Shown here piece by piece: positions 22,011 through 33,915 of a stretch of DNA of 64,000 bases; the first letter of the stretch is position 1; each line of letters opens with the position of its first letter. Position numbers and translations under genes: made by a program. Under the pieces are notes generated by a model. That model saw nothing but the letters and a program-made list of their open reading frames with translations, was not told the origin of the DNA and ran no database searches. Source of the DNA: Welwitschia mirabilis (Eukaryota > Gnetophyta > Gnetopsida > Welwitschiales); the NCBI GenBank assembly GCA_051453625.1, contig JBOZIK010000001.1:252435947-252499946 (forward strand), read 5' to 3'.

Positions 22011-22680
22011 CTACTTCTTTTCCTTCTTAGATCAGTCTGTGTATGTTCTTAAATTATGAATTATCAGCTAAAGATGGTTTAAGAAAAGCTAATAGGTCTG
22101 ATGTGACAGTGGTTAATAGCATGTATCATATTCTACTTAGGGAATCTGCAACTTTGTTCTTTTTCCTAGGTTACACTATAATTTAAAATTAAATTCTAGA
22201 AGTAACTTTCTCCATCTCCTCTGTTGCATATTCAGAAGAGGCTATTTTTGAAAATATTCTAAGCTTTTATGACCTGTTTGAGTAAGAATTTTCTTTTCAC
22301 AAGATAATGTCTCTAAATTGTTAAGGCATGTACTATGGATAGTAATTTAAGATCATGAATAGAATAGTTCTTCTTATGTTGGTTTAATTTTCATGATTTA
22401 TAAATGATCAGCTTATCATTTTGGCTAAGTATGGCTTTTACTCCTAGGGTAAAAGCATCAATTGTAACTATACATTATTATTTCACGTCTGTAATTTTAA
22501 AAAGAGATGCTATTATAAATAGTAGATTTAATATGAGGAATGATTCTTTCCATTGATCATTAAAGTTAAATGTGGATGTTAATTTGGCCAAATATATCAA
22601 TGGAGCTACAAGTTGAGAGCATTCTAAGATGAATTTTCGATAGAATCCAACCAGTCCTAAGAAACTCTGAACTTGCATGA
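22010..22680 (-). pseudogene. RT thumb and RNase H relic (A)
   Basis: The open frame 22478-22678 reads MQVQSFLGLVGFYRKFILEC, then STFNFNDQWKESFLILNLLF. This is the connection between RT and RNase H of Ty3/gypsy (xxxFLGLAGYYRxFIxxFSxIAxPL, xFxWxxxCxxxFxxLK). Weaker RNase H text continues to about 22100, including HDLKLLSIVHAL (family HELELxAVVxAL). Confidence 0.85.
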
Positions 22681-23350
22681 TGTCCTTCAGTTATAGCCAT
22701 GCTCTTATAACTTGTATTTTGGCTAGATTAGTTGTGATTTCTTTACTCAAACTAGCATGTCCTAGATAGCTAATTTCTGTCTAAAAGAAGTCATATTTGA
22801 TTAACTTTGGTTTGAAATTATGCTTGAACAAAACCTATAGAACTTTCTTCAAGTTTGCAACATGATCATCTTAATTTTTAGAATATATTAAGATATCATC
22901 TAAAAATACAACTATAAATTTATCCAAATAAGATCAAAAAATATTATTCATCAAACTCATAAAAGTAGCTAGAGCATTTATTAAACTAAAAGGTATTACT
23001 ACAAAATCATAGTGGTTTTGTAGATGTCCTCATCCTAGATGTAGAATTGGTGATACCCAAACTTTAAGTTGATCTTTGAGAAAAGTTTATCTCCTTAAAT
23101 TTGATCCAATAAGTCATTGATTCTTGGTAGTAGATACTGATTTTTTATGATTACATTATTTAGTTGCTTGTAATTAATGAAGATTTGTAAGGGACTATTC
23201 TTTTTTTAATGAAAAGCATTAGTGCTTTACATGGTGACATACTAGGATGAATATTTCCTTTCAAAAGTAGCTATTTAATTTGTATTTTTCATTCTCTTAA
23301 TTCTATCACTAAGAATCAGTGAGATTCTTGGATTATTAGTTGTGCTCCAA
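22680..23350 (-). pseudogene. Reverse transcriptase relic (A)
   Basis: The active-site box lies near 22880-22905 on the minus strand and reads VVFLDDILIYSKN (family VVFIDDILVYS), so both catalytic Asp residues remain. Upstream pieces at about 23100-23220 give the finger and palm segments. Interrupting stops are mostly TAA/TAG. Confidence 0.82.
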
Positions 23351-23499
23351 GGACTAAGTTAATTACATGCTATACTTTTCTCTTAAATGAAAGTGTTTTT
23401 AAGTTTTCATATATATTAGAGAATTCTTTTAGTACTTCTAGTAGAGTGAGATTTTATTTATGATTTTCTACCTATGCTAGGGCAATAAAGACTTTCTTC

Positions 23500-24000
23500 C
23501 TTTTGATAGTTTTTAAGATTTATTCAGATGAGGTTAAATATATCTTCTTATTTCTTTCCTCCACCTTTAGGATTTATTCTCTAAACAAAGTTGAAAGTAT
23601 TAGTGTGCATTGGCAAAAATTAATTCAAACATTATATTTGACTAAGAAGGAAATTCCTAAAATGTTNNNNNNNNNNAATTTATCCCTAAAATATGAGTCA
23701 TGAATGTTATAATTGATGAGGGTAACAGTCCCATTTTGTAGAAGAAAACTATTTTCTATAACCCATATGGTAGATTTTTCTTTCTTGAATGGGGTAATGT
23801 TTAGTTTGTAAAATAATGTTGGCAAAATAAGGTTTTATAAGGCACCACTATTAACTAGATATGAAATTAAAAAAAAAAAAGATGAAATTTGACTATGTAA
23901 TTCTAAGATGGAGTACTAGTTGTAAATCATACCTATTTGGATGGTAGCTTATATCCTTTCAGATCATATGCCTAGCTTTCATAAAGGTTGAGATTAATTA
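23500..24000 (-). pseudogene. Aspartic protease region (A)
   Basis: Minus-strand 23625-23825 reads LFYKLNITPFKKEKSTIWVI, then TVTLINYNIHDSYFR. It aligns residue by residue with B at 49200-49370 (LFYKINITSFKGKKKTIIGV, AALINYNVHDSYFRGK). It lies between gag and RT, the protease position in chromoviruses, but the DSGA-type catalytic motif is not readable here. A 10-bp N run (23667-23676) interrupts it. Confidence 0.6.
23667..23676. other. Assembly gap (N run, 10 bp)
   Basis: Small gap inside the protease region of chromovirus A. Confidence 0.99.
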
Positions 24001-25060
24001 TGTTGAGGAATATTTAGTGCTTATTCTTTAGATGGATAATTTCTAGTAATGTAACACTTCTTTATAATATTTATAACAAGTAAGATTTGTTTTAAATGGC
24101 TCTCATACTAGTGGTGTATTGGGTATATTATGTCTATCTACTTGTGGATGAAATGTCTTACTCCATCCATTTTATTATCCTTAAAGATAATGTATTCCTG
24201 GGTGGTAAGCATCTTTAGTGAATTCGTTATCCAAGGTGTGTAAGATGATTCTTAGTTTGGGTGGTAAGTTTCGATAAAACTGCTAATCAACTACTTCTTA
24301 GTAAAGTTCTTTTGATACTTCATGAGGTGTTGGAATTCAAACCAATGTTCATCTAATGGGTGTTTTCCCAAGCAGAGGCATTGGAGTTCCATCATTTAAT
24401 CTATGATGAAATCTTCTAGAATAAATTTCTTTTTGAATTCTTCTATGAAGGTATTTTATGATATCCTTTGAGAATGTTTCTATTAGCATTTTGATCATCA
24501 TTCTTGTGCATTCTCTATAAGAAAGGTAATAGTGTATGTGCATCCTTTTTTTGGTGGAACATTCTAAAAATCGAAGTAGTTTTTTATTTCATGGATACAA
24601 GAGATGGATTCTTTGTTTGTTTCTACTATACCTTTGTATGTTTTTAGGTGTATCATTTTAGTAATCTCCTCTCTTTTACATAGTTTTATGTTTGATTTAT
24701 TGACTTAATTTAACAACAAGGCTTAGATATTAGCCTCTATATTTTGTAATCTCATCTAGATGTTCTATATGTTAATTATGCCTATTAAAGTATGCTATCC
24801 TAATGCAGAGGGCTACTCTTAGGATGAACTTGGGTTTTATTCCAAATGTCTATCTTCTAAGTGAGAAAAAAGATTATTAATCCTACTAGCTAGAAGTTTA
24901 TTCTCAAAGAAAATATGATTGTGTTAACTTTTTATTTCATAAATTCACCCATTTACTCTATGTTCCATAATACACTAGTTGGTTTAATGTCCCATTGAAT
25001 TCATATTCTTATCCTTAGTTGCTTTTCTTCTTCCATCAGTCATCTCCCTTATGGTGTCAT
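24000..25060 (-). pseudogene. gag: Gag relic (A)
   Basis: The open frame 24349-24543 on the minus strand reads MMIKMLIETFSKDIIKYLHR, then IQKEIYSRRFHHRLNDG. Its partner in B at about 48540-48700 reads MMVKILTKTSLKDTMRHLHR, then IQK*IHSRRLYKRSN. Family context (retrotransposon gag, Retrotrans_gag type, FxxxFxxxFxPxxxxxxKxxEF) is likely but only partly readable. The gag-to-repeat-array junction near 25060-25110 is conserved with B (ttagatacctata on both). Confidence 0.7.
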
Positions 25061-25129
25061 TATGTTCCCTTTTATAGCATTGCCATGATAGTTAGATACC
25101 TATAACTAAATTATAATTAGGAGAATATC

Positions 25130-26300
25130 TAAAAGGGTTATTTACCTATTGTTATAACAACCTTGCTAACATGGATTCCCTTTTTAAGGTAACTACCAAG
25201 CGTTTTATGCTTCTAGGTATACATGTATGATATTACACATCTAGGTGTGCTGTTAGATAGGCAAGTGCAACATTGAATATTCTTATGTGGATATAGATTT
25301 ATTATGAAGTAAGTAAAGGTGTTTTTACCCACTGCCAAGGTGAACGCAATGTATTAGGATCTTAGTAGAGCAAGTGCAACATTAGGCATCTAAGTGTAAC
25401 ATTAGACATCTAACTATAACATTGAACACCCAAGTGTGACATAAGGTTTTCAACTACAACATTGGATGTTATTTACTTTAAGGCATCATAGGCAGTGCCA
25501 AGGATGAGGGATGTGTTTGATGCTTAAGTGTGACATTAGACATCCAAGTATGACATTAGGCATTCAAGTGTGATATCAAGCATTGGAGTATAAGATAAGG
25601 CATCCAAGTGCAATGTCAAACACTCAAGTATAACATCAGTTATTCTTATGTAATGTTAATCCTTTTATCTGAGGACTAAAAATGTAGAATATTGAGGACA
25701 TTTTTAGGAGAATTAGGCTATTGTAGCTTCAAGTCTGATGTTGGGTGTCCAAGTATGAAATCAGACATCAAAGTGTAATGTTGGGTACTGTGTGTGATGT
25801 CTGAGCTTCTTGTATAGGATGCAAAAGATAAACAAATGACTTTGAGGAGGAGTAGGAGGTGGTGGATACTTGTAAAGGTAAGTATAATATTAGGCACCCA
25901 AATGTAACATCAATGATTCAACTATGCCATTGGAATTTAAAGTATGATGTCAAAAACTAGAGATTAACATTAAGAAATTATTACAAATTAGGCTGTAAGA
26001 GCATGATTACTATTGGAGTTGAGCAGGATCTATCAAATAGGTAGATGTTAAAGAATAATATCAAAGATACAATTGCAACATTAGGAACTTAAGTGCAATG
26101 TCGAGTTTCCTCAAGTGTGATGTTGGATACTTGGAGTGTGACATTAGCTCTTCGGAATTAAACGTTGTTATGTGATCAGACTAGTTTCTTAACTATAGTT
26201 TAACTTTTAATTTATCTATAATTATTTTAGTTTAATTTGTAGTTAAGTAAGAGTGGGTTTTTAAATCTACTCTTGTGATTTGGTTAACCCTAGGTTCACT
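25130..26300 (+). repeat. Array of 20-bp tandem repeats between antisense ORF and gag (A)
   Basis: The consensus is roughly (c)caagtgtgacattaggcat. Exact 20-bp periodicity is visible at 25371-25470 (five units) and 25525-25660 (six to seven units). More than twenty scattered variants run from about 25263 to 26150. Twenty is not a multiple of three and the units contain stops in several frames, so the array is not coding. B has the same array at 46790-47720 on the other strand. Confidence 0.85.
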
Positions 26301-26301
26301 A

Positions 26302-26311
26302 CTATAAATAC
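26302..26311 (+). promoter_or_regulatory. TATA box preceding the antisense ORF (A)
   Basis: ctataaatac, preceded by ggttaaccctaggttcacta and followed by cccttatggacccctca. Element B has ctattataaatacc with the same flanks (tagggttaac, gaggggtccat) on the minus strand at 46643-46656. Conservation between copies suggests a real core promoter pointing away from gag. Confidence 0.7.
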
Positions 26312-26339
26312 CCTTATGGACCCCTCAATTTTAATTCAT

Positions 26340-28711
26340 TTTTCTCATGATTCATGGTCAATCTTGTAGCTTTATTTTTCTTTTTTTCTTCTATTCTTTC
26401 ATGTGACACCTCTATTATTCTTTATTTTTCCCCTTAATTCTCATCTTTTAAATTTTTTTTTGTGCTTTTATATATTTTATGTAGGTCTTTGTATAGTCTA
26501 CTTTTGCCATAAATACCAACCTTTCCCTCATTTTTATAGTTGTACATATTCTTATTTAAGGTATAGATTAGAGACTTTATACAGTAATTTTTTGGAATTC
26601 TATGAATGTCAGATCCACTGAACTAGAAATCCAATAAGAGGCCATAGAGTAGGTGTTTTCATAGATCTTCTCCTTAAATCTTTTGAACTTATATGGCTTT
26701 CCTTCATTTCATCACTATCATTCCACTATTCTCTTCTTGCTTGATTTTTTATACTCCTCTTTCAATCCACACATAGCTACTATGACCCATCCTTGTCATG
26801 GTCTAATTCAAATTTCTAAAGAAAGCATTGGGATAGTTTTTGGAATAAGCCAAGGTGATTGCATCTCTTCTAAGATTTCTTATTTCAATGAGGATTTTCA
26901 TTACTTTATGGTCAATTGGTTAGATGAATTTGTGCATGTATAGAAGATGGATACCTACCACTATAAGGTTTCCATTACCAACTTTACCATCCTGTACTTT
27001 ACAACTTTTGGGAAACTAATTATATGTAGGCCCTTTCTACATGATGAAGTAAGTGAGATATCAACTTATATAATTTACTTGTTACCATTTTTAGTTACTG
27101 GGATTTCTTTGGATTGTGATTCCATTATATATTCATAAATTATTTCTTAGTTAGCCCACTTAAAGTGAAACAATAATAGGAAAAAATATTTTTGCACATA
27201 CATCCTCTTAGGTTTGTATTTTTCTTCTACAGGTTTGAGTGGATTATAGTCCTTTAGCTCTACAATTATAGATTTCTCTTTTATTTTGTCTCCTTATAAA
27301 ATTCCTACTTGATCCTTGTTTCATTCTCATTCTTCCTTATCTATGGAGGGTGAATATTCTAGGATTTATAACCTTGGATAAAAATCTTAGGGTACTTTTT
27401 CTATTTTATCTAAGTATCAATTTTTACCATGGATTTTTGGATAATAAGTGTATTTCTAATGATTCTATTATTTGTTTATTATTGTTTTNNNNNNNNNNTA
27501 TGAGTAAGCATTGGAATCTATGACTCTTCTCGCCAAAAATTGTGATAATTAACTATTTAATACCAAAGGATCCTGAGGAAGAGGAGGTACCTCTTAGCTT
27601 TGCTTGATGACACTAACCCCACGGGGTATTAGCTTACTTTTGTCCCTCTTTAATTTCTTATTTTTATGGCTTAGAAGGCTATCTTTACTAAGAATTTTTA
27701 TTTTGTTTGAGGTTTCACACTTAGATACCTTAGTCGAGGATGATCTAGATTTGAATCCAAGATTTTTAAAGAAGCTCTTTGTTCAAAATCTAAGGGAGTA
27801 TTATATAGTATTAAGTGAATCCTTTTCCTTAATACCTTTCACAAGTCTCTTCATGGATTTTTTATTTCCTTTTAATTCTCGAGGGGAGGAGTTTCTTAAT
27901 GATTTTAATGAGTTAATGGATTAGGGGGATATGTGCTATTCCACTCCCTAATTTTATCCTCTAGGGTAAATTTTACCTATTGCTTGCCCTCTTTATACAC
28001 TTCTCATCATTTGCCTATAGCTCTGAAATCCATTATCAATAAGTAGGATTAAGTATCTTACTATATAGTTCAGATTTTATTCATGATAGGGATCCTATAT
28101 CCTAAAGTAAAGGAGCTAATGGACTATTTGGGGAAATATCAATCCCTCTCTAGCCTTTTACACATGTAGATTATGCATCTATCCCACTTAGATGATGTCT
28201 ACACTCATTATCACTCTAAGGTAATGGATTTTACATGAGCCTTTAAGTGCAATCATTTTTCTTGCTTTACTTCTCATTACTTTTCATAGCGTGAATGGCC
28301 TATCCCACTCTAAGACTTCTACAACTTGGTTGATATGCTAGAATTCTTTTATTGCATGGCTCATCATGGTGTAGAGAAGCAGGAGCCTATGTGTGCTTTA
28401 CTTTGGATGCTTGATAATCAAATGAAGAATATGTGCCTATCAGAGAAGATATTGTAGGTAGATGCTTCTCATATTACTACATTAAAAAACAAAATCAGAT
28501 TGCTTATGTGATATATTTAATAATCACTATCGATGATATTAATGCATTATACCATGATAAAGAGTTTTTAGAGGAGCATTTGTTGGAAACCCTAGTGGCT
28601 TACAACCAGCTTTACATAAAGCTCTATAAGAAACCATACCCCATTACCAGGGCAGATTCTATAGTAGATTCTTCTTTGGTTGAAATTAATACAGTGATGG
28701 ATCCTCATTAA
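26340..28711 (+). pseudogene. Long degenerate ORF antisense to gag-pol (A), unknown protein
   Basis: 26683-26943 and 26947-27138 share one frame, separated by a single TAG; 27604-27924 is in the same phase, though an N run intervenes. The tail (28433-28711) is in another frame. Readable landmarks: NPHIATMTHPCHGLI, RPFLHDEVSEIS, LPFLVTGISLDCDS, KYFCTYILLGLYFSS, VEDDLDLNPRFLKKLF, FTSHY, EPMCALLWMLDNQMKNM. The same landmarks appear in the same order in B (44211-46330, minus). I do not recognise the family. The RPFLHDEVS...GISLD stretch has a loose resemblance to the plant-transposon-protein domain of the copia ORF at 12733. No signal peptide or membrane pattern is clear. Confidence 0.65.
27489..27498. 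other. Assembly gap (N run, 10 bp)
   Basis: Small gap inside the antisense ORF of chromovirus A. Confidence 0.99.
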
Positions 28712-29013
28712 CCTACTAGGATAGAAGTCATTTCAAGTGGCATGAAGCCTTCTATCCCAGGTGTGAAGGATTACAGTACAATTTCATTCTCTGTGAAGGA
28801 TCTCCTTCCTTCTCAATAGTGATCTAAGTTTGCTTGTCAAGGTATCATGCACTCTAATTTTCACTGATACCTTATTTTGTTCATTTATTATATCTTTTCT
28901 CTATGTACTATTTGCCTTCAAGCTTGTTTTACTTAATGTAGAACTTTGCTTATTTATGAAACTATATTCCTTCCTTATTTTTCCTTAAAGAAGTATTTTT
29001 ACTACTTCTTATG

Positions 29014-29026
29014 CACTCTAATATCA
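29014..29026 (-). promoter_or_regulatory. Primer-binding site of chromovirus A (decayed Met type)
   Basis: Minus strand tgatattagagtg, three bases from the LTR end, equivalent to tggtattagagcc in B. Confidence 0.75.
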
Positions 29027-29028
29027 AA

Positions 29029-29450
29029 TGTAATATTTTATTTTACATATTTTGAATTACTTAACATCAAAATGAACATATAAACTAATAGGCTAAGATC
29101 ATTTGTAATAACAAGGAATAATTTAGAAAGAATGTAGACTTTATTATTAGAAGTAGTGGATTACATTTCTTATTACTAGCCAATAGCCTTATACTAGTGG
29201 TCAAAGGTAAAGATGTGGACTATGACCTAAGTTCCCCTTCTAGGGTTCCTAGGGATTAGCCAAGGTTGTTGTTGGTTACATCCACCTAGTCTATCCACCC
29301 CCACCTAATGCCATAGACTTAACTAGCATAATTAAAGGATACATATTTACGTATTTGGATTACAATCATTTATATCTTGTTAATTATGCTTATTTAGTGC
29401 TTTAACACATTTATTTTATAAATAATAAATTTGGAGAATTACACTTATCT
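29029..29450 (-). repeat. 5' LTR of chromovirus A (about 370-420 bp)
   Basis: The reverse complement matches 43500-43920 and 52512-52878 throughout: ggggtggat...ggatgtaa, gaaggggaact, catctttacctttgacca, ggctattggcta, aagaaatgtaat, aataataaagtc. Homology with B's 5' LTR continues about 50 bp beyond the core, so the outer boundary is uncertain. Confidence 0.8.
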
Positions 29451-32400
29451 TATGATTTCTTTCTTAAACATTATCTTTTAATTTACTTTTGATTTAGCAT
29501 AAATATGCTTATCTAAATCTAACTTCTGTATCTCCTTTTTTGGATTTGCAAGAATCCCTCTTATGCTCTCTAATAATTATAATCTAATCTATTTCTATTT
29601 TCGTTTATTCTAATTTCATTTAAATGCATCTAAGAACATCGAAATAGATCCATTTTAAATGACTTAAACATAGTTGTCCATCCACTACCAAGAATAATAT
29701 TTCTTTAATTCCTCTATTTCCTCTTAAATTTTATATGTTAAAGTTAATCTTGCATAAAATATGAGCACTTTTCCTATTGTTTATGCATTAGGAGAGAAAA
29801 TGTAGTGGTGGTTATTTGAATTAGTCAGTTAATCAAACATAGAAGATGGAATAAATTAGAAATATTGGATTATGTAGAGGATTTATTTTGAAATATTCAT
29901 TTTAATCAAATGGTGGCAAACTAAAACCATATATGAAGATCTAGAACACCATTAGTACGCTATTACAGAAGTCTCAACATGAATTGTATTACTCATGATC
30001 CAAATCCTTGATGATGTCATTGATATTAAATTCTCAAGAATTCATTGTCACTAATCTCTAGTCACTATAACTCATTTGAGATTTTGATAACAATTACAAC
30101 TCCTCTAAGAAAAAAATTTTATTTCTTTATTAAAATTTAGCTAAGAGTTATGGTTATTCATATGAGGGGAAAAAAATAAGGTAAAAGTACTGTATAAATT
30201 TAGGATTAAGATTAGCTTGCTCTTCTTTCTTTTTAAATGATGAATCTAGTTTCTAGAGACCTATATACATTGTTAAAATATGGTTATTTCATTACCCTTA
30301 AAATTCAAGTGTAAAAGATCATGTCTTGATCTATCTCTATTTCTTAAAGCTATTGTTCAATAATTATAGATAATTCTTAAAAGGCTAATAATAAATAAAG
30401 GATTGGGATAATGTCCTATACTCTACATTGAAGTTAGGAAAACCAATACACAGTCTATTTTGAAGGAATTTAAAGGTTTTAAATATTGTTTTTCTAAGTA
30501 GATAGATTTAAAAATTATCTTATTCTTTAAATATTTAATTTTATCATGAATTTGTTCTTTAATTCTTTTCTGTAAATCTTTAACACTTTTTAACTGATAA
30601 AGTAATACTTTAGATATTATTTTTTTATTTTGTTATATATTACTCTTAAAAGTATTGGAATCATGACTGGATTTCAATTAATTGAATTCTCTAAGAAGAT
30701 TACATGATGGTAATCATTTGCATTTTATATGTAGAACATTATGTCCTATCTTGATAATGCAACAATTGTAACAATCAAAAACCCTACACTTATTTATACT
30801 TATATGCTTTTGTTTAACCTTTCTTTATCAAATCCCTTTTTATAATACTTTTATTTCCATTAAGATGGATATTTATTTAGTATTTAGAGGATTTGAAAGA
30901 ATGAGATCCAAGCAAAAGTTTAGTTAGCAGATACCTCTAATTTTGGTTTGTACATAATCATTATTAAAAGATATATTTTTTGGTAAGCTGCAACTTACCA
31001 TTTTATTTGGTATTCTTAAAATTTTCTTATTAAAAATAATATCATTTTGTAAATTAATAAAGGTAATAAATTTAGAAGCATTTTTACTTTAATTTCAAGA
31101 ATAAAGTGGTAATAAGACAATGATTATAGATCAGTGTGTCCCTTCCTATGCTTACATATTAGAAAATTTCATTATTATTTTAAAGGTTCTTACTAGGTTG
31201 GAGATACCAATTTTTTTGATTGGGTTTTTCTTCAGTAGAGTACTTCATAAAATTTATCAATCTTATTTTTTGATATACTAGACATTTTTTGATTAGAGAA
31301 CACTATAGTTGTAATCTTAAAAATAGAAAAGAAGCCATTCCTAGTAATACTATGTCAAAATTCTCTCTAAACTCTCAAGGCTACATTGAAAAGAAATAAA
31401 GATCATTTCCAAGAACTAACTTAGAACATATGCATGTATTGGAAGATAAAAAAAATAAGATATACCAAGCTATGCACAAAGTTCATCCTTCTAGCTAAGA
31501 GCCCACAAAATAAATATGCAATACTAGAATGATTCACCTATAAGGGTTAGGTAACTAGGAAAACCAGTCTAGTTGAAGCTATTAATCTTAATCAAAGTGG
31601 AGTGAATCCAATTATGGAGGTTTACCACATGGATATATAAGGGTTAATATGCTACACTTGCAAATACAAATATTAAACTATTATTAGATTTCTCATTACT
31701 AATAGCAATTGTAAAATCAACCTATGTTTTTTAACTTTATCCTATTATTCCTTTGAGATGAGTGTTAAATGAAATCCACTACTTTTTTGCCATTGTTTGA
31801 AGGAAGTTGTTAAGAGTGATGTTCCTATAGAAAATAAGATATTTCTTATGTAATTAATCTTCCATTGGATAGAGACTTATGATAAAATTTAGGACCAAAT
31901 AATGATCTATGTAGTCCAAAAATTTCATAATGATTTGAGCAGCTAGAGGCTTTAGCATAAGTACACTTACATCGAGAGGAATATGTTGTAATAGCTCTAG
32001 GTTGTGATTTGAGGTACATTGATTTATCTTTAAAATGTTTTTAAGACCTTGAATAATTAAAATAAGTACACAAAAAAGAGTGTAGAAGGTATGAGGATTA
32101 TAATTTATGAGCTGAAGCTTACAAGATTTCTACATAACATTTTTAAAAGTGAGTGTTATGGTTTGGAGTAAGAGATTGTCCTATTGCAATATTTGATTTT
32201 ACAGTTCTCAATTTATTTGTCTAATCTTATTTTGGTTTTGGTTGAAGTAAGAAGATCATTGAGATATTTTGGATTATAAATTTAAATGGTTTTCAATAAT
32301 TTATAAGTATATTTAACTAGTTCTTAGATATTCTTTACAAAAGTAATTATGTAGCCTTTATCTAGCCTTTCATAAAAGATATACTAGTTTATTACATTTT

Positions 32401-32940
32401 CGAAATTACTAATTATTACAATCTTAGAAAATGGAAGAGGTGTAAAGTCTATGTAAAAAAAAAAAGATCTTTGTAAATTTTAATGATTAGTGTAGATGTA
32501 AAATACAACTTTTAGAGCATATTTCATGGAGTTAGACTGAATGGTAGAGGAAGAAAAGAATTTATAAAGGCTTGACCATTCCAAACATAAGAGATGATTA
32601 ATGTTATCATAATAATCAATATTTTTGGTTATCAAGTCTAAAGAAAAAATTTAAAATTATTCAAAAATTTATATGGCATTAAAAAAAGATAACTTCAACT
32701 ATGTAAGTATACAATTAGAAGAGATAGAAACAGAAGTTACTTAAAACTATAAAATAGACGTATTTTAGCTTATGTTTCAAGGATAAAATGTCTTAAAGGA
32801 TGTAATAATATCATGTCTAGACTTTCAAGGTTCAAAGACCTATCTAAAAATTTAATAAAAATAAATTTTATTATTATAGTATCCACAAACTAAATTAGGT
32901 ATTATACTTATTATGACTATAATTAAGATATAGTTATATT
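29451..32940 (-). other. Unidentified coding-like region, minus strand
   Basis: No retrotransposon domain was recognised. The minus strand gives stretches that look protein-coding with scattered stops. Examples are CYNC(xx)...GHNVLH at about 30750-30790, a lysine-rich helical stretch at 30480-30620 (KVLKIYRKELKNKFMIKLNI), FPNFNVEYRTLSQSF-like text at about 30400-30460, and SQPRAITTYSSRCKCTYAKA near 31960. A zinc-knuckle followed by a basic helical region could be a nucleocapsid-type protein of some retroelement. Evidence is too weak to name it, and an unrelated origin is possible. Confidence 0.3.
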
Positions 32941-33350
32941 GTGAAACGTTTATGTTACAATTTTTTTATTTTAATTCCTTCCATTTCTAATAGTTATAAT
33001 ATTATTTTTATTTTAAATTATTAGTACTTAATCATGATATTTTATGGCTAAGGTAGTGATTAAAGTTGTGATCATGTTAATGATTGTATTATCTTCATTA
33101 TTTAATAGTTGTATTTTTCCCTTTATTTAAACATGAAAATTATATTTATGAGGTGGATTATTTTTTATTCCTAATTTTATTAAATGCATTATTATGATGA
33201 AATATTATGCAGCTAGTGGCCTGAAAAGATAATAGAATCCCCATCACTTCCATCACCTTTATCACTTCCATCACATCCACAACTTTTACCATTCTATTTT
33301 ATGATGATTTCTATTCATGTTCTAGTTTATTTTCACTCTTTCATCCTTTA

Positions 33351-33360
33351 CTATAAATAG
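33351..33360 (+). promoter_or_regulatory. TATA box of the second copia LTR
   Basis: ctataaatag, about 1.3 kb before the PBS, as in other long-LTR copia elements. Confidence 0.6.
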
Positions 33361-33750
33361 GACCTTCTTCATATCTTATTTAAGATCTTGGAAAATCCTT
33401 TACTATCAAATCTTGGTAATGTTAACTTGGATCTTGGAAGTCCTTATAAATTTCAATCTCTAGAAGTTTTGAAATGTTCATCTTAATTTTGGTATGGTCT
33501 ATTAGTTTAATCTATTTATTGCATGATTTTTGGTTTTCTTATTTTCTTACATTTTCTTTTTATTTCATAATGCTTCCATTCCTAAAAGCCTCATTTGGTA
33601 TCTCACATATTTTTGAAGCTTGTAAGTTTTGCTTATAAATCGTACACCATGTTTAGGATTCTTTTATATCAGCCATTATCCATATTGACTTAAGCTTTGT
33701 GACCTTTTATTGATCTATATTTAATATATTCTAGATTATTGAAAAATTAT

Positions 33751-33915
33751 TTTAAAGAGTAAAGGGAGTAAATGAATCCCCTCTAAATGTGTTAGTTTAG
33801 ATTATAGTAAATTACCTTTAGAGAGTAAAGGGAGTAAATTAGCCCTCCTTTGGTTATATGCATCTGGATTTTTGTACATTACTTTTAGAGAGTAAAGGGA
33901 GTAAATGACCTTCCC
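33751..33915 (+). repeat. Three-copy tandem repeat in the LTR
   Basis: ttta(g)agagtaaagggagtaa is repeated at about 33751, 33818 and 33884, a spacing of 66-67 bp, with related text between copies. Confidence 0.85.

Larger units (their letters stand above)
20345..29450 (-). mobile_element. Chromovirus A (Ty3/gypsy, Tekay/del-like) with antisense ORF block
   Basis: Read on the minus strand the order is: short LTR (~29450-29029), Met-type PBS, a block of about 4 kb with an ORF on the opposite strand, gag, protease, RT, RNase H, integrase, chromodomain-like end, polypurine tract, then LTR X. The gag-pol wording matches chromovirus B domain by domain. A chromodomain and the RT phrase FLDDILIYS support the chromovirus assignment. 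All frames are broken. The two LTRs do not match, so this copy is a recombinant or has suffered a secondary event at its 3' end. Confidence 0.82.

Noticed and set aside
25371-25660. CRISPR-like array
   Set aside because: The 20-bp units are adjacent with no unique spacers, in a plant retroelement context; it is a simple tandem repeat.
29900-32300. Endogenous pararetrovirus as the source of the unassigned region
   Set aside because: A zinc-knuckle-like motif alone is not enough, and no RT, RNase H or movement-protein signature could be read. Left as unidentified.
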